Part shown: in pieces, positions 42,566 through 51,902 of the stretch
Layout: every line of letters starts with the position of its first letter
How positions within the stretch are numbered: the first letter of the stretch is position 1
Assembly (NCBI RefSeq): GCF_024741815.1
Contig: NZ_CP102951.1
Span: 5,284,001 to 5,348,000 of the forward strand
Length of the DNA stretch: 64,000 nt
From: Pseudomonas sp. LS1212
Lineage (GTDB): Bacteria; Pseudomonadota; Gammaproteobacteria; Pseudomonadales; Pseudomonadaceae
Direction of reading: 5' to 3'
The notes under the pieces: model-generated
What the model saw: the letters and a program-made list of their open reading frames with translations, nothing else
The model's database searches: none
Told to the model about the DNA's origin: nothing
Position numbers and translations under genes: made by a program

Positions 42566-44680
42566 CTAGCCCCAGTCAAATCGAGCTGGAAAACGACTGG
42601 CATCTTCAGCGGTCATTGGCTTGGCAACCAGGAAACCTTGCACGAACTCGCAGCCATTGGCCATCAACCATCGGGATTGCTTCGCGGTTTCGACTCCTTG
42701 GGCAATTACGCTCACCTCATAGCACCGACACAGTTCCAGGATACTGCGCACCAGCGCCTGGTCACGTTGCGAGTGGGTTATCCGGGCGACCAGGTGCCGG
42801 TCGAGCTTGAGCGTGTCGATCGACAGGTCACGCAGCATTTTCAGGGAGCAATCGCCAGCGCCAAAGTCATCAAGGGCGATGCGCACGCCCAACTCACGCA
42901 GGCGCAACAATTGTTTACCCGCCTCTTCGAGGTTATGCATCAAGGACGTTTCGGCGACTTCGATTTCCAGCTGCCGGGGTTGGAGGTCATTGGCATCAAT
43001 GGCGTGCTGCAATTGGGCGACCAGATCGGGCATGGCGAATTGGGCATTGCTCAGACTCACGCTCAACACCAGGTCTGGCGAGAAGCTCTCCTTCCAGGCC
43101 CTGCGCTGGCATGCGCCTTGTTGATAGATCCAGCAGGTCAACCGATGGATCAGGCGAGCTTCTTCGAGCAAGGGAATGAACAGGCCGGGCGAGACATCAC
43201 CGACGCTGGGATGCCGCCAGCGCAGCAATGCCTCGAAACCTCGCAGGCGGCCGCCGTCGAACGCCACCTGAGGCTGGTACACCATCGTGAAGTCCTTGTC
43301 CTCGATTGCGGCGCGCACGCTGCTTTCGAGCATGAGGCGTGAACGCGCCCGCCCATTGAGGTCCTGATCATAGAAGCGATACTGCTGCCGACCGGCCTGT
43401 TTGGCGGCATACATGGCGACGTCGGCGGCGCGTAGCAAGCCATCGAGCGTAACGCTGCACTCGGGGTAGATGGCGATACCGATACTGACGCCAAGGGTGA
43501 CATCCAGCCCGTCGATCTGCTGGCAGATCGACATGCGCTCAATGACCTTTTCCGCGACCTTGGCCGCTTGCTCGGGGTACTCCAGCGAGTCGAGCAAGAC
43601 GGTGAACTCATCCCCGCCCATACGCGCCACGACATCATAGGGACGCAGACAATCCTTGAGTTGCTCGGCCACCCAGCGCAGCACCCGATCGCCCGCATCG
43701 TGCCCATGGGTGTCGTTGATACGCTTGAAACCGTCGAGGTCCAGATACAGCAGGGCCTGCACATTGTCCGAACGCTCGTTGCGCACCAGTGTGCTTTCCA
43801 CGGTCTGATAGAAGCCTCGGCGGTTGAGCAGCCCGGTCAAGGGATCGGTCACTGCCTGGTGCTCGAGCTGCTGATGCAGATTGCGCACCACCGACATATC
43901 CAGGACAGTCACCACCATGGCGCGCTGCTCACAAGGCAGCGGCGCGCAGGACAAGGCCACCGGCAAAGACTGGCCGGGCGCGGTACGCAGCACCGCGTCA
44001 TGAATCCGGTAGGTGTCGCGGTGGACATAGGCCCGGTAGAACACCGACTCGCGCCAGTTGGTAACGGGCGGCGACTGGATGAACCGCAACAGGTCCACCC
44101 CTTGCAACTCTTGCAAGGTAGCACTGAGCAATCGTGAAACAGCCGGGTTGGCGAAACTGATCTGACCGGCTTCATCGACCACCAGAATACCTTCAGCGGC
44201 ATTCTCCAGCACCGAAGCGTTGAAAGCCCTGGCCGTCTCCAGGTCCCGGGTCAGGCGTTGCAGGGCTCGGCGGTCGCGCTGATGTTCGAGCAGGGCCTGG
44301 ACTTTGGGTTTGAGAATCTGGGGGTCGAATGGCTTGAACAGGTAGTCCACTGCACCGCAGGCATAGCCCTTGAGTACGGCGGCCTGGGACTGTTCGTTGG
44401 CCGTCAGGAAGATGATAGGGGTCATGCTGGTGCGCTGGCTGCCGCGCATCAGTCGTGCCACCTCGAACCCGTCCATGCCGGGCATCTGGACGTCGAGCAA
44501 TACCAGATCGACTTCATGCTCCAGCAACTTTCCCAGTGCCTCGACCCCCGAGCCAGCCGTCAGCACCTTCCAGTCATGGCGCTCGAGCAGGGCCCGCATG
44601 CTGATCAGGTTTTCCACGTAATCATCAACGACCAGCAAGACTGAGCTGCCGTCATCAGACTGGGGTGGCAGGCATTCCAT
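42566..44680 (-). CDS. REC-PAS-GGDEF-EAL protein with degenerate EAL
   Basis: A 704-residue response regulator of c-di-GMP metabolism. The receiver domain (about 13-130) has phospho-acceptor D63 and K116. A PAS-like region covers about 150-265. The GGDEF motif is intact at 355-359, with an RxxD inhibitory site at 346-349 (RPYD), so diguanylate cyclase activity is expected. The EAL motif is at 483-485, but the metal-ligand Asn of the V-N-L-S motif is S542 and the AEGVE glutamate is Q661. The TGYSS loop reads AGDCS. Phosphodiesterase activity is therefore doubtful; the domain may bind c-di-GMP only. No histidine kinase gene lies nearby. Confidence 0.92.
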   Translation of the reverse strand: MECLPPQSDDGSSVLLVVDDYVENLISMRALLERHDWKVLTAGSGVEALGKLLEHEVDLVLLDVQMPGMDGFEVARLMRGSQRTSMTPIIFLTANEQSQAAVLKGYACGAVDYLFKPFDPQILKPKVQALLEHQRDRRALQRLTRDLETARAFNASVLENAAEGILVVDEAGQISFANPAVSRLLSATLQELQGVDLLRFIQSPPVTNWRESVFYRAYVHRDTYRIHDAVLRTAPGQSLPVALSCAPLPCEQRAMVVTVLDMSVVRNLHQQLEHQAVTDPLTGLLNRRGFYQTVESTLVRNERSDNVQALLYLDLDGFKRINDTHGHDAGDRVLRWVAEQLKDCLRPYDVVARMGGDEFTVLLDSLEYPEQAAKVAEKVIERMSICQQIDGLDVTLGVSIGIAIYPECSVTLDGLLRAADVAMYAAKQAGRQQYRFYDQDLNGRARSRLMLESSVRAAIEDKDFTMVYQPQVAFDGGRLRGFEALLRWRHPSVGDVSPGLFIPLLEEARLIHRLTCWIYQQGACQRRAWKESFSPDLVLSVSLSNAQFAMPDLVAQLQHAIDANDLQPRQLEIEVAETSLMHNLEEAGKQLLRLRELGVRIALDDFGAGDCSLKMLRDLSIDTLKLDRHLVARITHSQRDQALVRSILELCRCYEVSVIAQGVETAKQSRWLMANGCEFVQGFLVAKPMTAEDASRFPARFDWG

Positions 44681-44838
44681 GGCGCCTCTCTTATAGCATC
44701 GACATGCCGGAGTTCGACTGAAACTAACTCTAGACGTGGATCCAACAAACCTGAAGGAAGCCTATTGCCATCATCCCTTGAAATCAGCCGCAAGCCGACT
44801 AACGGTCACTTCGCGCAAGGCACCGCCCGCCTGGTCCT

Positions 44839-45264
44839 CTGCGCGCGACCCTGGCCGTGAACCAGGTACCGTCCTCCGGCAAGATCGTCATCGGCCAGAT
44901 CCACGCCTATGAAAGTACCAAGCCACTGCTGAAGCTGGAGTACCAGTACAAAAGCAGCAAGAAGACCGGCAACATCGTCGCCAAGGTCCGGATCAGGCCC
45001 GACGACGATGAGGGGCGGGTCATCATCATTGCCGAGAACGTGGCGCTCAATAAGCAGTTTTCCTACTTGATTCACCTGAGCCCGGGCGGAGCATTGGGCG
45101 TCGGTGCGGCCGGCTCTCACTGGGACAGTCCGATCAGTAAAACCTGGAGCAAAAAGCCGTTGTATTTCAAGGCCGGGGTTTATACCCAGGACAATACCGG
45201 CTACACCACCGAGGGTGGAAAAGCGGCCTTCTACAAGCTGGACATCGATCACGACAAGACTTGA
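44839..45264 (+). pseudogene. 5'-truncated PL7 alginate lyase
   Basis: The frame LRATLAVNQVPSSGKIVIGQIH through YFKAGVYTQDNTGYTTEGGKAAFYKLDIDH carries two of the three polysaccharide lyase family 7 motifs (QIH and YFKAGVY). The N-terminal third, including the R-(S/T)-E-L-R motif, is missing. Upstream, this frame meets a stop at 44800, and the only early start is GTG at 44857 without a ribosome-binding site. Intact relatives are about 220 residues. A short frame just upstream (EISRKPTNGHFAQGTARLVL) may be the scrambled remainder. Confidence 0.75.
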
Positions 45265-45280
45265 AGCCGACTTCCAGGGC

Positions 45281-45310
45281 AAAAAAAACCCGCATCGCTG
45301 CGGGTTTTTT
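45281..45310. terminator. Bidirectional terminator
   Basis: Eight As, CCCGCA (45289-45294), loop TCGC, TGCGGG (45299-45304) and six Ts. It serves the lyase relic on the plus strand and fba on the minus strand, 15 bases after the fba stop. Confidence 0.92.
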
Positions 45311-45325
45311 CATTTCAGGTCGAAC

Positions 45326-46390
45326 TCAGTTGACCTTGGCGTTCAGCTCACCCTTGAGGTAACGCTGGAACATGCCTTCCAGGGAGATCGCCTTGATCTT
45401 CGAGGCGTTGCCGGCAGTGCCGAAGGCTTCGTAGCGAGCGATGCACACGTCGCGCATGGCGGTGACGGTGGCGCCGAAGAATTTACGTGGGTCGAACTCG
45501 CTCGGGTTGGTGGCCATCAGACGACGCATGGCACCGGTGGAAGCCAGGCGCAGGTCGGTGTCGATGTTGACCTTGCGCACGCCGTGCTTGATGCCTTCGA
45601 CGATTTCTTCAACCGGTACGCCGTAGGTCTCCTTGATGTCGCCGCCGTACTGGTTGATGATTGCCAGCCACTCTTGCGGGACCGAAGAAGAACCGTGCAT
45701 CACCAGGTGAGTATTGGGGATGCGCTTGTGGATTTCCTTGATACGGTCGATGGCCAGCACGTCGCCGGTAGGCGGCTTGGTGAACTTGTAGGCGCCGTGG
45801 CTGGTGCCGATGGCGATGGCCAGGGCGTCGACCTGGGTGCGTTTGACGAAGTCAGCGGCTTCTTCCGGGTCAGTCAGCATTTGGCTGTGATCGAGCACGC
45901 CTTCGGCGCCGATGCCGTCTTCTTCACCGGCCATGCCGGTTTCCAGCGAGCCCAGGCAGCCCAGCTCGCCTTCTACCGAAACGCCACAGGCGTGAGCCAT
46001 GGCGACGGTTTGCTGGGTAACACGGACGTTGTAGTCGTAGTCGGTCGGGGTCTTGCCGTCTTCGCCGAGCGAGCCGTCCATCATCACCGAGCTGAAGCCC
46101 AGCTGGATCGAACGCTGGCAGACGTCAGGGCTGGTGCCGTGGTCCTGGTGCATGCACACCGGGATATGCGGGAACTCTTCGATCGCTGCCAGGATCAGGT
46201 GACGCAGGAAAGGTGCACCGGCGTATTTGCGCGCGCCGGCCGAAGCCTGGACGATCACCGGGGAGTCAGTCTTGTCAGCGGCTTCCATAATGGCGCGCAT
46301 CTGCTCAAGGTTGTTGACGTTGAAAGCTGGAACGCCGTAGCCGAATTCAGCGGCGTGGTCCAACATCTGGCGCATGCTAATGAGTGCCAT
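45326..46390 (-). CDS. fba: Fructose-1,6-bisphosphate aldolase, class II
   Basis: A 354-residue zinc aldolase, used mainly for gluconeogenesis in Pseudomonas. Zinc and substrate motifs are CMHQDHGTSPDVCQRSIQLGFSSVMMDGS (about 79-107), GELGCLGSLE, IAIGTSHGAYKF and HGSSSVPQEW. The KVNIDTDLRLA phosphate-binding segment is complete. It lies downstream of pgk, separated by two small lipoprotein genes, as in P. aeruginosa (PA0555). Confidence 0.97.
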   Translation of the reverse strand: MALISMRQMLDHAAEFGYGVPAFNVNNLEQMRAIMEAADKTDSPVIVQASAGARKYAGAPFLRHLILAAIEEFPHIPVCMHQDHGTSPDVCQRSIQLGFSSVMMDGSLGEDGKTPTDYDYNVRVTQQTVAMAHACGVSVEGELGCLGSLETGMAGEEDGIGAEGVLDHSQMLTDPEEAADFVKRTQVDALAIAIGTSHGAYKFTKPPTGDVLAIDRIKEIHKRIPNTHLVMHGSSSVPQEWLAIINQYGGDIKETYGVPVEEIVEGIKHGVRKVNIDTDLRLASTGAMRRLMATNPSEFDPRKFFGATVTAMRDVCIARYEAFGTAGNASKIKAISLEGMFQRYLKGELNAKVN

Positions 46391-46491
46391 TGTGTGTATC
46401 TCTCCCGGACGAGGGTCGTTAATCGTGCAAGCCTGCCGTAGCGGCGGCTGCTATTCAAGTAGTGTGGACCGGCGCAGGCCGATCCGGCCAG

Positions 46492-46812
46492 TCACGGTGC
46501 CTTGCAGCCCCGGCCTATCAAATCGTTGGTGGCGACCCAGTACACCAGGCCTTCATCACCTTTGGTGTGGAACGCCAGGACGCCATCGCTGTACAGCGCT
46601 CCCGATGCACCCGGCTCAGACTTCAGACGATACACCTGATCACCGCCACCCAGGCGTACATCGACTGCCTGACGGTCAGTATCGGCGAAACGCCAGAGCA
46701 CTTCGGTCTGGGTATCGCAGACCCAGCGCGTCCAGTTATCCGGTGCCGGAGCCTGGACGCTTGCGCATCCGCCAAGCACTGCAAATACCAGCGGGGCAAG
46801 AGCTCCCTTCAT
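46492..46812 (-). CDS. MliC-like lipoprotein
   Basis: A 106-residue lipoprotein: signal peptide MKGALAPLVFAVLGGC with lipobox LGGC, then a compact domain WTRWVCDTQTEVLWRF...GALYSDGVLAFHTKGDEGLVYW...GRGC. The W-x-C start, the terminal cysteine and the length fit the membrane-bound C-type lysozyme inhibitor family. RBS GAGGAAG precedes the ATG. It would sit at the outer or inner membrane facing the periplasm. It lies within the pgk-fba interval. Confidence 0.78.
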   Translation of the reverse strand: MKGALAPLVFAVLGGCASVQAPAPDNWTRWVCDTQTEVLWRFADTDRQAVDVRLGGGDQVYRLKSEPGASGALYSDGVLAFHTKGDEGLVYWVATNDLIGRGCKAP

Positions 46813-46958
46813 TGCACTTCCTCAATCTGCAGTGCCAGGCTGCCAACCGCAAGGCCAGCCGACCATGACACTTATGCGACTCACAATCCTGTGAGTGGTT
46901 GCGACCTCTGGTCGAGTAACAGGCCAAAGATCGCGATCAGAGCAGCCGCCTTGATCGC

Positions 46959-47177
46959 TCAAGGACAGCCATGGGCTTGTTGCTGTTGCTCGGGCTCGTA
47001 TTTTTCCAAGCCCTCCGAGCCCGACCGTTTGTTGATCACCGGTACCGTTTCCGCCTGCCACTCGGACTGATAGCAACCACCTTGCGGCTGGCCCGGTGCC
47101 TTTTCGGACGCCGGCTCAGGCGAACTGGCGCAGCCGGCAATCAGGCCCACGATTAACAGCGGCAATGCCTTGAACAT
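46959..47177 (-). CDS. Small lipoprotein in the pgk-fba interval
   Basis: A 72-residue protein: signal MFKALPLLIVGLIAGC with lipobox IAGC, followed by a Pro/Glu/Gln-rich mature part with two further cysteines (GGCYQSEW, HGCP) and no known domain. A GGGAGAG ribosome-binding site sits at good distance. Corresponds in position to PA0553 of P. aeruginosa. Function unknown. Confidence 0.75.
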   Translation of the reverse strand: MFKALPLLIVGLIAGCASSPEPASEKAPGQPQGGCYQSEWQAETVPVINKRSGSEGLEKYEPEQQQQAHGCP

Positions 47178-47209
47178 CAGGACTCTCCCTTTGCCGAGCT
47201 CGCGACGAA

Positions 47210-48373
47210 TCAGGCTTTGGCCCGCTGCTCCAACACTTCGACAGCAGGCAGTACCTTGCCTTCGACGAACTCGAGGAAAGCGCCACCACCGGTAGAAATG
47301 TAGGAGATATCGGAGGCAACGCCATACTTGTCGATGGCTGCCAGGGTGTCACCACCACCGGCGATGGAGAATGCCGGGCTTTCGGCGATGGCCTTGGCCA
47401 GCACCTTGGTACCGTTGCCGAACTGGTCGAACTCGAAGACGCCGACCGGGCCGTTCCACAGGATCGTTTTCGACGACTTCAGCAGTTCGGCGAAGTGCGC
47501 GGCGGTCTGTGGACCGATGTCCAGGATCATGTCGTCATCGGCTACGTCAGCGATCAGCTTGACGGTAGCAGCGGCGCTTTCGGCAAATTCCTTGGCAACC
47601 ACAACGTCGACCGGCAACGGCACGCTGACCTTGGCCGCAATGGCGCGGGCGGTATCGAGCAGATCAGGTTCGTACAAGGACTTGCCAACCTTGTGCCCGG
47701 CTGCCGCCAGGAAGGTGTTGGCAATGCCGCCGCCAACGATCAGCTGGTCGCAGATCTGGCTCAGGCTGTTGAGCACGTCAAGCTTGGTCGACACCTTGGA
47801 GCCAGCAACGATGGCAGCCATAGGCTTGGCCGGTGCGCCCAGGGCCTTGCCCAGTGCATCCAGTTCAGCGGCCAACAAAGGGCCGGCTGCGGCGATTTTG
47901 GCGAACTTGGCCACGCCGTGGGTCGAACCCTCGGCACGGTGAGCGGTGCCGAAGGCATCCATGACGAACACGTCGCACAGCGCTGCGTATTTGTGCGCCA
48001 GGTCGTCGGCGTTCTTCTTCTCGCCTTTGTTGAAACGCACGTTTTCGAACAGGACGATGTCACCGGCCTTCACGTCGACGCCGTCGAGATAATCGGTAAC
48101 CAGCGGGACTTCGCGACCCAATGCCTTGCTCAAGTAGTCGGCAACAGGCACCAGGCTGTTCTCGGCAGAGAATTCACCCTCGGTCGGACGCCCCAGGTGC
48201 GAGCACACCATCACGGCCGCGCCCTTCTCCAGCGCCAGCTTGATGGTCGGCAGCGAGGCAAGGATACGCGCGTCGCTGGTGACCACACCGTCCTTCACAG
48301 GGACGTTGAGGTCTTCGCGGATCAGTACGCGTTTACCTTGCAGATCGAGGTCGGTCATCTTCAACACGGTCAT
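47210..48373 (-). CDS. pgk: Phosphoglycerate kinase
   Basis: A 387-residue enzyme converting 1,3-bisphosphoglycerate and ADP to 3-phosphoglycerate and ATP. N-terminal KRVLIREDLNVPVKDG, the substrate arginine region CSHLGRPTEGE, FENVRFNKGEKKN, VMDAFGTAHRAEGST and the C-terminal SIAGGGDTLAAIDKYG are all present. The start overlaps the epd stop by four bases (ATGA), so translation is coupled. Confidence 0.97.
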   Translation of the reverse strand: MTVLKMTDLDLQGKRVLIREDLNVPVKDGVVTSDARILASLPTIKLALEKGAAVMVCSHLGRPTEGEFSAENSLVPVADYLSKALGREVPLVTDYLDGVDVKAGDIVLFENVRFNKGEKKNADDLAHKYAALCDVFVMDAFGTAHRAEGSTHGVAKFAKIAAAGPLLAAELDALGKALGAPAKPMAAIVAGSKVSTKLDVLNSLSQICDQLIVGGGIANTFLAAAGHKVGKSLYEPDLLDTARAIAAKVSVPLPVDVVVAKEFAESAAATVKLIADVADDDMILDIGPQTAAHFAELLKSSKTILWNGPVGVFEFDQFGNGTKVLAKAIAESPAFSIAGGGDTLAAIDKYGVASDISYISTGGGAFLEFVEGKVLPAVEVLEQRAKA

Positions 48374-49458
48374 GAATGCAGTCCTTCAGGGCTGTTTACT
48401 GTTTTTTGCAAGCTGGATTGGTGTAAGACGTGCAGATAGTGCTCTGCAACATCGAGCATGCGATTGGCAAAACCCCATTCGTTGTCGAACCAGGCCAGCA
48501 GGTTCACCAGCCGAGGGCCGGAAACACGGGTCTGACTCGCATCGACAATCGCCGAATGAGGATCATGGTTGAAATCACAACTGGCGTGCGGCAACTCAGT
48601 GTAAGCCAGCAAGCCTTGCAACGGGCCGCTCAACGCAGCGTCGCGCAGGACCCGGTTGACTTCCGCCGCGTCGGTATCGCGAGCGGTCTGCAAGGTTATG
48701 TCCAGGCATGACACATTGACCGTCGGCACGCGCACTGCTTTGGCCTGAATTCGCCCCGCAAGTTCCGGCAGCAAGCGTTCGATACCCCGGGCAAGGCCCG
48801 TGGACACCGGAATCACTGATTGAAACGCCGAACGGGTACGGCGCAGGTCTTCATGGTGATAGGCATCGATTACCGGCTGATCGTTCATCGCCGAGTGAAT
48901 CGTGGTGATCGACACGTACTCGAGACCGAACGCCTGATCGAGCAGGCGCAACAGCGGAACTCCGCAGTTGGTGGTGCAGGAGGCGTTGGAGACCAGGCGC
49001 TCGCTGCCGGTCAGGCAGTGCTGGTTGATGCCGTAGACAATCGTGGCATCGACATCCGCTTCACTGGCCATCGGCTGCGAGAACAACACCCGAGGCGCAC
49101 CGGCGTCGAGAAAACGCTGCCCATCTTCGCGGGTGTTGTAGGCACCCGAGCATTCCAGCACCAGATCGACGCCCAACGCGGACCAATCGATGCCTTCAGG
49201 CGTAGCGCTGCGCAGAACCTTCACGCAGTCGCCATTGATATTCAGACAATCGCCGTCGACTTTCACTTCACCGGGAAAGCGCCCGTGGGTGGAGTCGAAG
49301 CGCGTCAGGTATTCGATGCTGGCCATATCGGCCAGATCGTTGATCGCGACAACTTCAAAACCGGCCTTCGCCCCTCGCTCGAACAACGCTCGCAAGACGC
49401 AACGACCAATGCGGCCGTAGCCGTTGAGTGCAACTTTGTAGGGACGCGGTTGGGGCAT
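48370..49458 (-). CDS. epd: Erythrose-4-phosphate dehydrogenase
   Basis: A 362-residue GAPDH-family enzyme making 4-phosphoerythronate for pyridoxal phosphate synthesis. NAD motif VALNGYGRIGRCVLRAL, catalytic cysteine in SNASCTTNCGVPLLRLL, and FDNEWGFANRMLD at the end. The TTIHSAMNDQPVIDAYH segment replaces the GAPDH TTVHAYTGDQ motif, which is typical of Epd. It lies between tktA and pgk, the classic Pseudomonas order. Confidence 0.94.
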   Translation of the reverse strand: MPQPRPYKVALNGYGRIGRCVLRALFERGAKAGFEVVAINDLADMASIEYLTRFDSTHGRFPGEVKVDGDCLNINGDCVKVLRSATPEGIDWSALGVDLVLECSGAYNTREDGQRFLDAGAPRVLFSQPMASEADVDATIVYGINQHCLTGSERLVSNASCTTNCGVPLLRLLDQAFGLEYVSITTIHSAMNDQPVIDAYHHEDLRRTRSAFQSVIPVSTGLARGIERLLPELAGRIQAKAVRVPTVNVSCLDITLQTARDTDAAEVNRVLRDAALSGPLQGLLAYTELPHASCDFNHDPHSAIVDASQTRVSGPRLVNLLAWFDNEWGFANRMLDVAEHYLHVLHQSSLQKTVNSPEGLHS

Positions 49459-49499
49459 GGAGTTCTCGAATTGTTATAAGCGCGAACAACACAAAACCC

Positions 49500-49632
49500 T
49501 GTAGCCGCTGCCGCAGGCTGCGCTCGACCGCATCGCGGTCGCTATCCAGGCACCTCGGTCCCAGCTGAGACTTGAGGGGTGGCATTTACGACCGCTTCGC
49601 GGCCGAGCGCAGCCTAGCGGCAGCGGCTACAG
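49500..49632. repeat. TGTAGCCGCTG intergenic element, copy 5
   Basis: A 133-bp variant beginning GTAGCCGCTGCCGCAGG and ending GGCAGCGGCTAC. Internal arms GACCGCATCGCGGTC and GACCGCTTCGCGGCC form secondary hairpins. Lies between tktA and epd. Confidence 0.85.
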
Positions 49633-49659
49633 GCGGTGGCCTGTTGCCACCGCTTTGCA

Positions 49660-51657
49660 TCAGTCTTCCAGCAGCTCTTCGGCAGTACCCAGGACATTGT
49701 CCAGGGTGAAGCCGAACTCTTCGAACAACGCCGCCGCAGGCGCCGACTCGCCGAAGGTGGTCATGCCGATGACGCGGCCTTCCAGGCCCACGTACTTGTA
49801 CCAGTAGTCGGCATGAGCGGCTTCGATGGCAATACGCGCGCTGACCTGCAGCGGCAGGACCGACTGCTTGTAACCGGCATCCTGGGCATCGAACACCGAG
49901 GTGCATGGCATGGAAACCACGCGCACCTTGCGACCTTGCTCGGTCAGTTTGTCGTAGGCCTGAACGGCCAGGCCGACTTCCGAACCGGTTGCGATCAGGA
50001 TCAGCTCCGGCTCGCCAGCGCAGTCCTTGAGTACATAGCCACCGCGGGCAATGTCGCCCAACTGCAGTGCGTTACGGGTCTGGTGCTGCAGGTTCTGGCG
50101 GGAGAACACCAGCGCCGACGGGCCGTCGTCACGCTCGATGGCATATTTCCAGGCCACGGCAGATTCAACCGCATCGGCTGGACGCCAGGTGTCGAGGTTC
50201 GGTGTGCAGCGCAGGCTGGCCAGCTGTTCGATCGGCTGGTGCGTCGGGCCGTCTTCGCCCAGACCGATGGAGTCGTGGGTGAACACATACAGCACCCGCG
50301 CTTTGATCAGTGCAGACATGCGCACGGCGTTACTGGCGTATTCCATGAAGATCAGGAAGGTTGCGCCGTACGGTACGAAACCACCGTGCAGGGCCACACC
50401 GTTCATGATCGCGCTCATGCCGAACTCGCGCACGCCGTAGTACATGTAGTTGCCGCTGGCATCTGCAGCGCTGACGCCCTTGCAGCCTTTCCACAGGGTC
50501 AGGTTGGAGCCGGCCAGGTCAGCCGAACCACCGAGGAATTCCGGCAGCAGCGGGCCGAATGCGTTCAGGGCATTCTGGCTGGCTTTGCGGCTGGCGATGG
50601 ATTCGCCCTTGGCAGCGACTTCAGCGATATACGCGGTGGCTTTCTCGGAGAAGTCAGCCGGCAGCTCACCGCTCAGACGACGGATCAGCTCATTGGCCAG
50701 TTCCGGGTATGCAGCGGAGTAGGCAGCGAAACGCTGATCCCAGTCGGCTTCGGCAGCGGCGCCGGCTTCCTTGGCGCTCCACTCGGCGTAGATATCGGCA
50801 GGGATTTCGAACGGCCCGTGGTTCCACTTCAACGCAGCGCGGGTCAGGGCGATTTCCTCGGCACCCAGTGGCGCGCCGTGGCAGTCTTCCTTGCCTTGCT
50901 TGTTGGGCGAGCCGAAACCGATGGTGGTCTTGCAGCAGATCAGCGTCGGTTGCTCGCTTTTGCGTGCGGTTTCGATCGCCGTCTTGATTTCATCGGGGTC
51001 GTGGCCGTCGACATTGCGGATCACCTGCCAGTTGTAGGCTTCGAAACGCTTGGGGGTGTCGTCGGTGAACCAGCCTTCGACTTCGCCGTCGATGGAGATG
51101 CCGTTGTCATCGTAGAAGGCGATCAGTTTGCCCAGGCCCAGGGTACCGGCCAGGGAGCAGACTTCGTGGGAAATACCTTCCATCATGCAACCATCACCCA
51201 GGAACACATAGGTGTGGTGATCGACGATGTTGTGGCCTTCGCGGTTGAACTGGGCCGCCAGCACTTTTTCCGCCAGGGCGAAGCCCACGGCGTTGGCCAG
51301 GCCCTGGCCCAGCGGGCCGGTGGTGGTCTCGACACCTGGGGTGTAGCCGTATTCCGGGTGACCCGGGGTGCGGCTGTGCAGCTGACGGAAGTTCTTCAGG
51401 TCGTCGATCGACAGGTCGTAACCGGTCAGGTGCAACAACGAATAGATCAACATCGAGCCGTGACCGTTGGACATGATGAAGCGGTCACGGTCGGCGAACG
51501 CCGGGTTGCTCGGGTTGTGCTTCAAGAAATCACGCCAAAGTACTTCGGCGATATCCGCCATACCCATTGGGGCACCGGGATGGCCGCTGTTGGCTTTTTG
51601 CACGGCATCCATGCTGAGGGCACGAATGGCGTTGGCACGCTCACGACGGCTGGGCAT
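49660..51657 (-). CDS. tktA: Transketolase
   Basis: A 665-residue thiamine-diphosphate enzyme of the pentose phosphate pathway. Motifs: RANAIRALSMDAVQKANSGHPGAPMGMADIAEVLW, the ThDP GDGCMMEGISHEVCSLAG segment, and the pyrimidine-domain FTHDSIGLGEDGPTHQPIEQLA. The ATG at 51657 has CAGGAG nine bases upstream. It is the first gene of the tktA-epd-pgk-fba cluster and divergent from the ArsR-methyltransferase gene. Confidence 0.98.
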   Translation of the reverse strand: MPSRRERANAIRALSMDAVQKANSGHPGAPMGMADIAEVLWRDFLKHNPSNPAFADRDRFIMSNGHGSMLIYSLLHLTGYDLSIDDLKNFRQLHSRTPGHPEYGYTPGVETTTGPLGQGLANAVGFALAEKVLAAQFNREGHNIVDHHTYVFLGDGCMMEGISHEVCSLAGTLGLGKLIAFYDDNGISIDGEVEGWFTDDTPKRFEAYNWQVIRNVDGHDPDEIKTAIETARKSEQPTLICCKTTIGFGSPNKQGKEDCHGAPLGAEEIALTRAALKWNHGPFEIPADIYAEWSAKEAGAAAEADWDQRFAAYSAAYPELANELIRRLSGELPADFSEKATAYIAEVAAKGESIASRKASQNALNAFGPLLPEFLGGSADLAGSNLTLWKGCKGVSAADASGNYMYYGVREFGMSAIMNGVALHGGFVPYGATFLIFMEYASNAVRMSALIKARVLYVFTHDSIGLGEDGPTHQPIEQLASLRCTPNLDTWRPADAVESAVAWKYAIERDDGPSALVFSRQNLQHQTRNALQLGDIARGGYVLKDCAGEPELILIATGSEVGLAVQAYDKLTEQGRKVRVVSMPCTSVFDAQDAGYKQSVLPLQVSARIAIEAAHADYWYKYVGLEGRVIGMTTFGESAPAAALFEEFGFTLDNVLGTAEELLED

Positions 51658-51838
51658 CGCTTATCTCCTGGGGCTTAATTAGAACGAACGGAAAAAAGAT
51701 GGGCATTTTCCCCTAGGCGCATGCCTCTGGGCAATGACAGATGGTCGTTGATCGCATTTTTCCTGTCATTGCGCGGGCAAACCCAAGGCAACGCCTGATT
51801 ATTGAGCGCTTAACAGGCATTTCGACTCCGCTCATCGA

Positions 51839-51864
51839 GCAATATCAAAACTTTTTGATATTGC
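51839..51864. promoter_or_regulatory. 12-bp inverted repeat, candidate ArsR-family operator
   Basis: GCAATATCAAAA (51839-51850) and TTTTGATATTGC (51853-51864) pair perfectly around a CT centre, 39 bases before the ArsR-methyltransferase start. Size and symmetry suit an ArsR dimer, and the position overlaps the likely promoter. Confidence 0.72.
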
Positions 51865-51902
51865 CCTTGCAGGCACCGCCATCGCTCACTAGACTGCCGC
51901 CC

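Noticed and set aside
49636..51678. Plus-strand open frame of 680 codons opposite tktA
   Set aside because: Antisense to transketolase, composition typical of a shadow frame.
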